In this document: in pieces, positions 33,491-44,337 of the stretch
Numbering within the stretch: the first letter of the stretch is position 1
Layout: the number at the start of each line of letters is the position of its first letter
Assembly (NCBI GenBank): GCA_964023205.1
Contig: OZ026835.1
Coordinates: 39,777,083 to 39,841,082 of the forward strand
Direction: 5' to 3'
Source: Lutraria lutraria
Lineage: Eukaryota; Mollusca; Bivalvia; Venerida; Mactridae
Length of the DNA: 64,000 bases
Position numbers and translations under genes: made by a program
Notes under the pieces: generated by a model
What the model saw: only the letters and a program-made list of their open reading frames with translations
Databases searched by the model: none
Told to the model about the DNA's origin: nothing

Positions 33491-34792
33491 TGTCATGCCC
33501 CGGTTTTCATGTGCTATTTAATATCTATGTCAAACTTACATGTTTGTTTACTTTCGTTTTTGGTAACATTTTTTTCGAATATGAAACATTGTCATCGCTA
33601 TTTATTTCACTCGATTGTTAAATCATAGCATTTTAACCTATTGCAAACTATGTTTACCTTTGAATGTCCTGATCTACATGTTAAGAATCATTTCTTTAAT
33701 CCTCACTGTAACTTAGTGTACACTAGGTTAGCCATTATGGCGGACGTCTATTTTTAAACATGCGCGGTGCATTCTGGGTTGTTTATCTTAGTGACGTTGA
33801 GCATTTTTGCGGCGATTATTGCAAGAAACTTTAATTTATTAAGTAAGTTCTAACTTTAATTGTTAGTCGTAGAGTACAGTCTAGTCATTTAATGCCTCTA
33901 GTTTTAATTAAGCATAGTTTTCATGTACTTTTAAGTCATTTTTATTGCATAATCTTTGTTTCTTTGGGACTAGGTAGTCTATTTTTTTTACTAAATGTCA
34001 ATGCTAGCGTTCATGGTTCAGGAACGCGCAAGTGTTCGAAAGCGCACAGTCTTTTTTGTGCACTTTACGTTGAAAACCGCACATTTTTATTTGTGCGTTT
34101 TATGTTGGAATCCGCACACCTCTTTATGTGCATTTTATCCTTAAAGTTACGCATATTTTCTTGTGCACGCATAACCGCACACATTTTTATGTGCGTTTTT
34201 TTTGTGCAGTATAAAAGCGAAAACATAGGTAAATTCTAGGACTCTGATTTTTGGTTTTGATCTTTTAAGGTGTGTAAAGTATTTTTTTTTGTCTTTTTAT
34301 TGAAACTAATAATACTACATTAATAACACATTATTTAAGTTGATTAAGAAGCATTTAAATTTTTAAAGCATTTTATTGATTTGGTAAAGAATTAGATGAT
34401 TTATGCATTGTAACTATTTAATTGTTAGATCCATTTCAATCCTTTCAGTAAATACTTGTTGATAATGATAATTATCTGTTTGATTTGTCTTGTATTTAAT
34501 GAATCTCTGAATGTTTTTATAGATTATCTGAATGATTAATAGGTATATATGAGAAGTTAAAAGATTATATTAAATTGAACAATAGAAATTTTACTCAGAC
34601 TTAGTTGTTTATACTTAGTTTATTTAAGGTTACTGTGAATTGATACACATTTTGTTTGCAGTTGCATTATTTATCCAGAGTCCATATTATTTCATTTCTT
34701 CTTACACTTACACCCACCACACATGAACAACTTACACATTATTATGATGGCCAACCCGCTACAATATTAAGGACACCGCTCGACACGTGACA
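33491..34792 (+). repeat. 3' LTR of the Gypsy element
   Basis: 1,302 bp at a constant offset of 9,560 from the 5' LTR; no difference was noticed. It contains the same hairpin array (34,025-34,208) and TATA box (34,210-34,217). The right flank starts ATATTTTATCCC. Confidence 0.95.
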
Positions 34793-35663
34793 ATATTTTA
34801 TCCCTTATGAGTTACACATACTTAAAGACATCATAGCCACTAAATGTTACATTATTTTCCATATTCCAAGTGACTTACCTTTTAAAGATCTATAAGATAC
34901 CTCATTCAATAATGGCGAAATATAAAGCATAACTTTTAATTTTCAATGAAACTATCACGTAAAACAAAGTCAAAGTAAATAAAAACTAGATACACTATGT
35001 ACTTGTACCTGACATCTGGTTCTGAATAACGGAATCAAACACAGTACTTAACATTTTAAAACAGCCACATTTTTTTAAAGAGAAAATGCATGTAGATAAG
35101 TTTCTATAGTGGGTCAGCAATGCGTACTCCATGATTTTATAATTACTCCAAATGAAATGTTTAAATTTTGTATGTTTTAATATTGACACAAACTATCAAT
35201 TAAAGAATAAATGTGATTAAATTGTCCATAAATTGTTAAAACACACTGAAGTATGATTACATTCATGTCATGTAATATGTTTGATACATGTTGTTAAGTA
35301 AGTGATACATAACACCCAAAACCAAACTTAAATGAGAACATAGAAATAAAATTCAGGAATTTTATGAATATTCAATAACTGTGTAACAAGAGTGCATGCC
35401 CATCAAAATTCATTTTTCAAAGCATCAAGGGGCATAACTCAGAAAAGCCTGAGCCGATTGGGCTGGTTATCGAACTTGACCGACATCTCATGGCCATAAA
35501 CATGTCCATAAAGTTTGATGAAGATCCAAATAAAGCTCTGAATTAATTTGTGGATGCCAAAACACGCCTGCCCGCCCACCCGCCATGGGTGTTTCTATAA
35601 TACGACCCATTCTACAAACAGGCGTATAAAAACTAATCCTATGATAATATGTCATCAAAAATG
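34793..35663. repeat. Segmental duplicate block A, right half
   Basis: Matches 40,370-41,223 almost exactly, apart from one single-base indel, a few substitutions and a short indel of about 17 bp near 35,603. It includes a short interspersed repeat (about 35,380-35,640) that opens AACAAGAGTGCATGCCCATC. Confidence 0.85.
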
Positions 35664-36600
35664 ACTTATTATCAGTCGGTAATCTTTGATAGCGATGGAT
35701 CACGGTGATTCGCGAACGTCTAAAGCCGACTCTCAAGTAGCTAAAATTATATTTATTCAATTGTGAATCTTTCTTCTACTTTCGCTTTCTGTTGACCGTT
35801 CATTTTCCGAAAACAGTCACATGGTAAGATAATTCAGGATTTAACACTTACTAAATCCTTCGGCCAAGACCGACTGAAATCCGGACATCTGATTAAATTT
35901 TGTCAAGTAGGAAATCCCATTCTTGAAGTAAATATGTAGAAAAATCGGCGAATTGCTAAGTGAGTTTGTATTTTTTAACTGTGTAGCTATGTTTTACATA
36001 TGCAGCGTTACGTACAGGGCGAGATTCATATGTCTATTTTTAGTGTTTTATATATCGAGTACCAGGGCGAGAATTTGGACCGAGTCGCAGTCTCTCATTT
36101 TACCTATGTAGCTCTGTGCTCTTATCAATAAAACCAGACCACTGTTTACATGTAATATTATTTCGCGCAATAATATACGAAAGCTGACAGATTAATTAAA
36201 GCTCATCAACTGCTATTTAGTTCTCAACACTCCTTGATTATAATTTATGTCAACGCTAATTTTTCACACATATCAGGTAACAATTTGTTCACAAAAGCGC
36301 AATTAAATAATGTGTAAATAACACTGTTATTGACAAGAAATTCGTAAGTTTTGAGTTAACTTAAGAGGCGACATCGCGTATCACCGGGTTGAGCGAACGT
36401 CGCCGCAATCCACCGCGAATTATTGCCCTTCATTGGTGATGGTCACCGTCGATCATCGTCACTCTGAACGCGACGGCCAAAATTCAAATCGCCGCGTTGA
36501 AGTGATCTACCTGTGGCTTAGCGTGATTTTAATTCCGCGGCGATTCGCGAAAATCAGACAAATCACCCGAACCGCACTGTACCCCCTCTCAAACTTCATT
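35664..36600 (-). repeat. Older repeat (family M), uninterrupted copy
   Basis: Read on the minus strand, 36,368-36,125 matches 48,940-49,184, and 36,115-35,664 matches 55,518-55,870. The two flanks of the long-TIR transposon are therefore contiguous here. The stretch 36,370-36,600 is unusually CpG-rich, with repeated CGCG and GTGATTCGCG words. No coding sequence was recognised. Confidence 0.75.
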
Positions 36601-36725
36601 TGCGGTGTATAATGATCACTAAATGTGTAGCGTACATGAAGAAGACGTATTACTTCTAAATCAACCCATGTAATAAGCAATAAAAGGAATCAATTTATCA
36701 AACATTTGAATGATTTTATCACATA

Positions 36726-37020
36726 CAGTAAAACCTCATTATCTCAAGGAGTCATTGGACCAGACTTATTGCTCGAGATAAACCTGGTGCTCGTAATAAA
36801 CGGGTTTCTGTTTGTTGAATGAAAAATAAACTGAGTATCAATACTATCATGCACGTTGACGGGCGTATTTACACTAATACTACAAAATGCTTACGTCAAA
36901 TGTATGCCATAATGTATAAGATGAAAATATAAGTTCATTGAATGTATAAAATATGCAATGATCATTTAAATAAAGTTAATTGACATCATTGAAATGTAAT
37001 AGTGACACAACGTGAAAATT
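36726..37020 (+). repeat. pogo/Tigger-like terminal repeat, copy 1
   Basis: It starts CAGTAAAACCTCATTATCTC after a TA dinucleotide (36,724-36,725). About 250-300 bp match the reverse complement of 43,850-44,179. CAGT ends with TA targets are usual for pogo/Tigger-type Tc1-mariner elements. No transposase frame was seen. Confidence 0.6.
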
Positions 37021-38116
37021 GTTTCCAATGAATAAAATATATAATTATCTCAAACAAAAATAATCTAAAATAGTCTGACAATCTTTCCCCTCCTGATTAC
37101 ATATGAAATTAAGTCAGCTAATCCAAATTTCATTTTGACTTTTTGACTTTAACCTATTTTAAAGTATATAAAGCTACCAGTATATTCTTAAGAGGCACAA
37201 CAATTAGTTACATCATGTTAAGAATCATACTTAAATATCTCAATTGCAATAGTGAACTTTGGATGGGTTCTATATATTTTGATTAAATCGTCGAAAACTT
37301 TGATGATCCTTATAATTTCATTTGAAAACAAACTTTGGAGATGCAATTGATATTTATTAATTTCTGTAAAAATGAACTCAGCATGAGCAAAATCATCGAC
37401 AAAATCTTCTAAATTTGCATCAGAATACAGTTGAATAAAATATTCTGGATCACTTTATTCTGATAACATGTAATGATCATGTCGATTAAATTATATAATT
37501 GATATTTTTTGTTATAACTCAAGAGAATTATGATCAAACAAGTATGAAAAGCAACATATTTTAGAAAAAAAATTAGGGTAAGAAGATGGAAAAAAATTCT
37601 ATGAACATCTTTCACACTTTTAAGGAACAATTTGTCCCCCAATATTTTCATGCTTTGAGATTAACTTATTTGCTTGACAGAGCCTTTATTTAAACAAATA
37701 TTTCAGCATTAAAGCTGAGTATGCATGCACTACACATCTCTGATATGAAATAATACCCAACAAAACAAGAAATGCTGCAATGCCAAAAAAAAAAAACAAG
37801 TTTTCAAGGCAGAGTTGACTTCAATTGACCCGACTGATTTCAAATACAGTACCAAGCTAGGTATCCATGCAAGCTTGCAATATACATCCAGTCTTCAAGA
37901 TTAGCATTTTGAATTTACTCGCCATTTGGGCCAATAACTTACCATTATTTTTAGTAGCAGTTACCTTGACCTTTACCCACCTTACCCTGAATGTATTCCC
38001 AAGCTAGGTTTCCATGCAAGCATACTACACACTGAGTTTGGTCAAGATTGGACAATTTAAACATAAGTTAACGACCGGAAACTACTTGTTTGACGCTCTA
38101 ATAATAAACAACATAC
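37021..38116. other. Intron; right part is duplicated flank
   Basis: The stretch 37,570-38,116 is homologous to 21,160-21,676 and 17,442-17,852. Nothing coding seen in the rest. Confidence 0.5.
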
Positions 38117-38287
38117 TCTTTGCGCATTGTCCACCATTGTTGTTACCATTAGTATCATAGTAATTACTTATACATCTACATCTGTATGTATTACCATCTT
38201 GTTGACATGTAGCATGTGTATTAGTACAAGGTACAGTAGAACTAACACCAGTATTTGGATTTGGACATTCTGCTTCTAGCAAAACCT
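38117..38287 (-). CDS. Host gene exon: EGF-like domain (duplicated unit 3)
   Basis: A 171-bp exon, phase 1-1, acceptor AG at 38,289-38,288, donor GTATGTTG from 38,116. It encodes EVLLEAECPNPNTG, PCTNTHATCQQDG, YRCRC, NYYDTNG and GGQC, with six cysteines intact. It is most similar to the exon at 21,677. Coding and splice features look functional. Confidence 0.87.
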
Positions 38288-38739
38288 CTGAAATACACAA
38301 ACGGAAGAAGCTGAATGTTAGACAGATCAGACTGAACATAACAGTACTCACGCCAAAACATGGATACAGACACACAGTTCCTAATGACACTGTGTATATA
38401 TCACATGTAATGTATAATAATTATTTGAGAAGAATGTTTCAACATATAAGTCATTGTACAAGAGATAATACTCCTTGATTTTAATGTACAAAATATTCAA
38501 GAATATAAATTAAGTTGCATGTTACTCATTGCCTAATGTGGCAACTTTTCCTTAATCATTTTAGATATGTATTAATTAAGATGTATACTGGCTTACATAT
38601 TTAACTACATGATACTCAGCATTTGTACATAACATGATAATAGAGCCAGCTCAGTGACAGAGATAGCATTTGTTTATTTGATATTTTTAAAATAGAGCCT
38701 TGGTACTATATTATCAGAACATAATACTGCACAATGAAT
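38288..38739. other. Intron; diverged duplicate
   Basis: Homologous to 21,842-22,296, with clearly more differences than the block that starts at 38,740. Confidence 0.6.
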
Positions 38740-41223
38740 ATTACATGAAGAATCATAATGAATGTAGTCAATGGAATTTCCTCTAGTGTAATAATGTGAT
38801 TAAACTTAATTTATACCTGTATAGCCCCCACTACCGACAGTGGGTGGGGGTATAAAAAGATGTAGTCTCATATCACAATCTACATATTACTTGAGTAAAT
38901 AAACATTTTGACTTAACATCCAATTTGTATGTCAACCGATGTTGTGAAAAATTGGAAGACAACGTAATATGTCACATGGTCCAAACTGTTCGTGATCAGA
39001 AAGATTTTATCATGTGTGGAAATTGTAAAGCATCCAATAAAAACAAACCCGTCAATAAAATGTGCTAATATTTTCAGCTTCAAATCATTAAACTTATACA
39101 CATCCATACAGACACTTGATTCTACATGACACTGTGGGCATAAGAAAGTTTTACCTAGTTATTTTCAATAATAAGTCAATGTAGAATAAAAAAAATAGGT
39201 TAAGTGATAGAGTACAGTAAACCCAAATTGATGCTGAGACCATTTTTCAGACCAAACATAAACAGTTTAAAAACTTATCATGAAGTTTAAACAATTACTG
39301 AAAATGGATCTTAGTGTTTTAATATATGTGTACTGACTTGTTGATTTGAACTGATGGTATTCTGCATTTCTACTACTACATGTTAATGTAGCTAGTAAAT
39401 TGTTTGTGGTAAGATTTCCTAAAGAAAGTGTATAAAATACATTACAAATTTGTCAGTGAATTTCATATACGAACAAGAACGCTGTGTTCAATAAACGTGG
39501 ACGTCCCCGTTGGCATGCTTGTGCAGCAATAGCCCAATTGAACAATGTCAAGGTCAAAGTCGGTGTTTGATAATTATGGGTGGATTGAGAATGGTCATAA
39601 GCAACAACTGCAGAAGTATCAACGCAGTATTGATGCTAGACAAAACGGTAAAATCTACTTAACCTGGTACAGAATCATTCTAAGTCCGAATTAAGTCAAG
39701 GTCAAGGTCAAACTGGGATTTCTTGATACGGGCGGATCGAGAATGATCATACGCAACAACTGTGTAAGTATCAAAGCGTTCTAGCAAGTGGTATTGGTGC
39801 TAGACGAAACAGTAAAATCTACTTAACCTTGTACAGACGGACGGAAGGACGTACACACCCAGGTGACATTATGGGGTTAGGGTTAGGGTAAGTACAAGTT
39901 GTCGTTATGGGGTTCCAGTACGTACAAACCGCCGTTGTGGGGAAAATTTGTGCTTATGGGGTGCAAAAAAGTTGCTTGTGGGGTTCAGAAGATCAAAAGA
40001 AGATCAAAGGCGGCACCCCACGTCACTTCAGTGAGTACGTTCGGACAGACGGACAGGACAATCACTATATGTCCCAAAATCAAAGATGCTGGGGGGCATA
40101 TAAAAACTGTTGATTACTCAGTCTATGGATTTGTTTTCTAATACAATCATGTAATCAAACTTGATGTGTATGTACCTCAAAAATAAGTTTTGTACAAATC
40201 ATTGATACATGACATTGTATTGAAATGTTAATCTTGAAATACTGTTGATTCACAAACTTGGTTAGAAATACATTTGGTATTGACTCAACTCATAATAAGC
40301 TGATTATAAATATTTTACTATATTCAAAAGTGAAATTTTCCTTTTCTGTTAAGTTTGTTCAATATGTTAATATTTTATCCCTTATGAGTTACACATACTT
40401 AAAGACATCATAGCCACTAAATGTTACATTATTTTCCATATTCCAAGTGACTTACCTTTTAAAGATCTATAAGATACCTCATTCAATAATGGCGAAATAT
40501 AAAGCATAACTTTTAATTTTCAATGAAACTATCAGTAAAACAAAGTCAAAGTAAATAAAAACTAGATACACTATGTACTTGTACCTGACATCTGGTTCTG
40601 AATAACGGAATCAAACACAGTACTTAACATTTTAAAACAGCCACATTTTTTTAAAGAGAAAATGCATGTAGATAAGTTTCTATAGTGGGTCAGCAATGCG
40701 TACTCCATGATTTTATAATTACTCCAAATGAAATGTTTAAATTTTGTATGTTTTAATATTGACACAAACTATCAATTAAAGAATAAATGTGATTAAATTG
40801 TCCATAAATTGTTAAAACACACTGAAGTATGATTACATTCATGTCATGTAATATGTTTGATACATGTTGTTAAGTAAGTGATACATAACACCCAAAACCA
40901 AACTTAAATGAGAACATAGAAATAAAATTCAGGAATTTTATGAATATTCAATAACTGTGTAACAAGAGTGCATGCCCATCAAAATTCATTTTTCAAAGCA
41001 TCAAGGGACATAACTCAGAAAAGCCTGAGCCGATTGGGCTGGTTATCGAACTTGACCGACATCTCATGGCCATAAACATGTCCATAAAGTTTGATGAAGA
41101 TCCAAATAAAGCTCTGAATTAATTTGTGGATGCCAAAACACGCCTGCCCGCCCACCCGCCATGGGTGTTTCTATAATACAGGGTGATAAAAACTAATCCT
41201 ATGATAATATGTCATCAAAAATG
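38740..41223. repeat. Segmental duplicate block B with the empty Gypsy target
   Basis: Near-identical to 22,297-23,930 plus 34,793-35,663. The junction GTTAATATTTTATCCC at 40,366-40,381 is the uninterrupted target of the Gypsy element, proving a 4-bp duplication ATAT. At the right end the block runs directly into a 5'-truncated Pearl-like element. Confidence 0.88.
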
Positions 41224-42476
41224 CCACATACAAAATATCTAAGCTCTAGACCATGCAGTTTTGGAGAAGAAGATTTTTTTAATTTTCCTATATAAGTCTA
41301 TATAAATAAAGTGACCCCCGGGCGGGGCCAATTTTGACCCTAGGGCAATAATTTGAACAAACGTGGTAGAGGTCCACTAGACAATGCTAGATACCAAATA
41401 TCTTAGCTCTAGGCCTTGTGGTTTCAGAGAAGATTTTTTAAATTTTCCTATATAAAATAGAATAAACCACAGGGCAGGGCCAATTTTGACCCCGGGGCCA
41501 TAATTTGAACAAACTTGGTAGAGGTCCAGTAGACAATGCCACATACAAAATATCTAAGCTCTAGGCCTTGCAGTTTTGGAGAAGAAGATTTTTTTAATTT
41601 TCCTATATAAGTCTTTATAAATCAAGTGACCCCCGGGACGGGGCCAATTTTAACCCTAGGGCAATAATTTAAACAAACTTGGTAACGGTCCACTAGACAA
41701 TGCCACATACAAAATATCTAAGCTCTAGGCCTTGCAGTTTTAGAGAAGAATTTTTTTTTAAATTTTCCTTTATTAAGTCTATATAAATCAAGTGACCCCC
41801 GGCGCGGGGCCAATTTTGACCCTAGGGCAAAAATCTGAACAAACTTGGTAGAGGTCCACTAGACAATGCTATATGCCAAATATCTTAGCTATAGGCCTTG
41901 TGGTTTCGGAGAAGAAGATTTTTCAAATTTTCCTATATAAAATAGAATAAACCCCAGGGCAGGGCCAATTTTGACCCTAGGGCAATAATTTGAACAAACT
42001 TGGTAGAAGTCCACTAGACTATGCTACACACTAAATATCAAAGCTCTAGGCATTGTAGTTTTTGACAAGAAGATTTTTTTAAATTTCCTATATAAGTCTA
42101 TGTAAAATCAAGTTACCCCCGGGGCGGAGCCAATTTTGACCCCAGGGGAATAATTTGAACAAACTTTGTAGAGTTCCATTAGACAATGCTACTCAGCTCT
42201 AGGCCCTGTGGTTTCGGACAAGAAGATTTTTTAAGTTTTTTCTATTTGTTGCCATGGCAACCAGTTTTTAATGAAATTTAATTTTTTGAACAATTTTGAA
42301 AGGGGACCACCCAAGGATCATTTCAGCAAAGTTTTGTTGCAATTGGAATAGCGGTGTAGGAGGAGATGTTGTTTTAAGTAAATATGGACGCCACTTCACG
42401 ACGAAGGACGCATGATGGACGCAGGGCGATCACAAAAGCTCACCCTGAGCACAATCGTGCTCTGGTGAGCTAAAAA
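41224..42476 (+). mobile_element. Pearl-like element 4, 5'-truncated
   Basis: The 5' palindromic block is missing: the element starts in the middle of a core (GCCACATACAAAATATCTAA) at the edge of the segmental block. Several cores of about 160 bp follow, then the unique 3' block, GGACGCAGGGCGATCAC, and the terminal stem GCTCACC/GGTGAGCT plus AAAAA. Same family as 13,822 and 19,562. Confidence 0.75.
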
Positions 42477-43229
42477 GTGAAGCAATGAGAAGATACCTAA
42501 TAAATAAGGTCTATAGTACAAATACAGTAAAACTTCGTGATTACGAGCATCGATATCACGAGCACTAGACTTATCTTGAGGAGATCTTGAAGTCTCGACA
42601 ATTTTTGTTCTTTCTTGTATGTAAATTTCCATGTTTATTACGAGTATCGTTATCTCGAGCACATATCACGGTCCCTTGACTAATTTTTAAGCGTTAATTA
42701 CCATGATTATCACGAGGAGTGTCATATTGGATATTGTTCACACCTGCATGTCAACCAGCGAACGCCGTTTTTTCTACACGTCGTATAAATTGGGCAATAA
42801 AAGAACAAATCTTTATCGAGTATTTTGTTTTTCACACTTCGTTAAAATAGGACAATGCACTCGTGACTTAAATGACAATGAAACTTGATCTGTTTATTGC
42901 AAGTTTGCAGTCATTTTTTAAGTATCTAATACTTATGATTTATGGTGATAAATTAATTACGAGATCTTAATTCTAAGAACATAATTACAAGACTGGAAAG
43001 CAGATACCAATACATATACGCAGATAAATCTATGATTCACTTACTGCTATCGATAAACAGAAACTAGAACTGCCACAGAGTGACTTAAAATACGGCCTTG
43101 TCACAGATGTATGGCTTCTAGTTGTACAAAATCCTTGCGATAATGATAATCCATGTGATTGCTTGTTATTATAATGATGGTGATCAGCTAATTCAAAATC
43201 CCACAATAGATAACTGAAAGACAAGCTAA
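42477..43229. repeat. Diverged CAGTAAAAC-type element fragment and intron
   Basis: CAGTAAAACTTCGTGATTAC begins at about 42,526 and is followed by repeated words such as TATCACGAG and ATCTCGAG, as in the 36,726 copy. The far end was not identified. No transposase frame. Confidence 0.4.
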
Positions 43230-43761
43230 TTTATGTCCATTTTTTACCTTTGAACTCCAAGTGTGACCTTGACCTTGGAGATATTGACGTAATTCTTTCG
43301 CATGACACACCGTCCCATTATGGTGAACAAATGTACCAAGTGACTTTAAAATCTCACAATTAATGACATAGTTATGGCCCGTACAAGCTCATTTTTTACC
43401 TTTGAACTCCAAGTGTGACCTTGACCTTTGAGATTTTGACGTAATTCTTTCGCATGACACACCGTCCCATGATGGTGAACAAATGTACCAAGTGATTTTA
43501 AAATCTCACAATGAATGACATAGTTATGGCCCGTACAAGCTCATTTTTTACCTTTGCACTCCAAGTGTGACCTTGACCTTAGAGATATTGACGTAATTCT
43601 TTCGCATGACACACCGTCCCATGATGGTGAACAAATGTACCAAGTGATTTTAGAATCTCACAATGAATGACATAGTTATGGCCCGTACAAGCTTCGGGAC
43701 CGACCGACCGACAAAGTGACTCCTATATAGCCCCCCTACCAATGGTAGTGGGGGTATAAAA
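43230..43761 (+). repeat. 150-bp tandem-core repeat with terminal hairpin
   Basis: Three cores with a period close to 150 bp (GTGTGACCTTGACCTT, TTCGCATGACACACCGTCCC) are followed by GGGACCGACCGACCGAC. A terminal stem then pairs CCCCCCTACCA with TGGTAGTGGGGG, ending TATAAAAA. An isolated similar terminal stem occurs at 22,378-22,414 and 38,821-38,857. Confidence 0.6.
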
Positions 43762-43849
43762 ATGTCACACAAAAACACAATATGAGTAATCCAGTGAAGG
43801 ACTCATTTTCTGTTAGCTTTATTAAGATGTAACTATATGGCATTGATAT

Positions 43850-44179
43850 ACACATGTAAGTAATTTTCATGTTGTGTCACTATTACGTTTCACCGTATGT
43901 CAATAACATGATTTTCGGACAAGGTCTAGCACATTGTTGAAAACACACGAACATATTTATGGATAAAGAACTTTATTTAAAAGATCATTGCATATTTTAT
44001 ACATTCAATGAACATACATTTTCACCTTATACATCACGGTATACATTTGATGTAAGCATTTCGTAGTATTACTGTAAATACGCCCGTTCAACGAACAAAA
44101 CCCGTTTATGACGAGCACCAGGTTTATCTCGAGCAATAAGTCTGGTCCGATGACTCCTCGAGATAACGAAGTTTTACTG
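43850..44179 (-). repeat. pogo/Tigger-like terminal repeat, copy 2
   Basis: Inverted relative to 36,726-37,020. It ends GTTTTACTG before TA (44,180-44,181). No transposase frame. Confidence 0.6.
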
Positions 44180-44211
44180 TAGTAGTAAGGACTAGTACAA
44201 ATAGTACTCAC

Positions 44212-44337
44212 TTGCCACACAAGCTGCATTATTCCAGTAATACCCACTAACACACTGACATGTTCCACCATCACTACACCCTGTATAATCACCAGCACAT
44301 GTATCTGTTCCTACTGTACATGAACCTCCATATGGTA
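44212..44337 (-). CDS. Host gene exon: short EGF-like domain
   Basis: A 126-bp exon, phase 1-1, acceptor AG at 44,339-44,338 (TATATACTTACAG), donor GTGAGTAC from 44,211. It encodes VPYGGSCTVGTDTCAG, then GCSDGGTCQCVSGYYWNNAAC, with six cysteines in a compact EGF spacing. It belongs to a different EGF subtype from the 15.9-38.2 kb group, lacking the CP-x-P opening. It lies between the three-copy EGF series and the TSP1 series, so it probably joins the two parts of the protein. Confidence 0.82.

Larger units (their letters stand above)
23931..34792 (+). mobile_element. Complete Ty3/Gypsy LTR retrotransposon
   Basis: A 10.86-kb element in plus orientation, opposite to the host gene. In order: 5' LTR, primer binding site, gag, -1 frameshift site, pol (protease, RT, RNase H, integrase), a spliced extra ORF, polypurine tract, 3' LTR. 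The LTRs are identical as far as I could compare them line by line. It is flanked by a 4-bp duplication ATAT. The empty target is preserved at 40,366-40,381 (GTTAATATTTTATCCC). Intact ORFs and identical LTRs point to a very recent and possibly still mobile copy. Confidence 0.95.
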
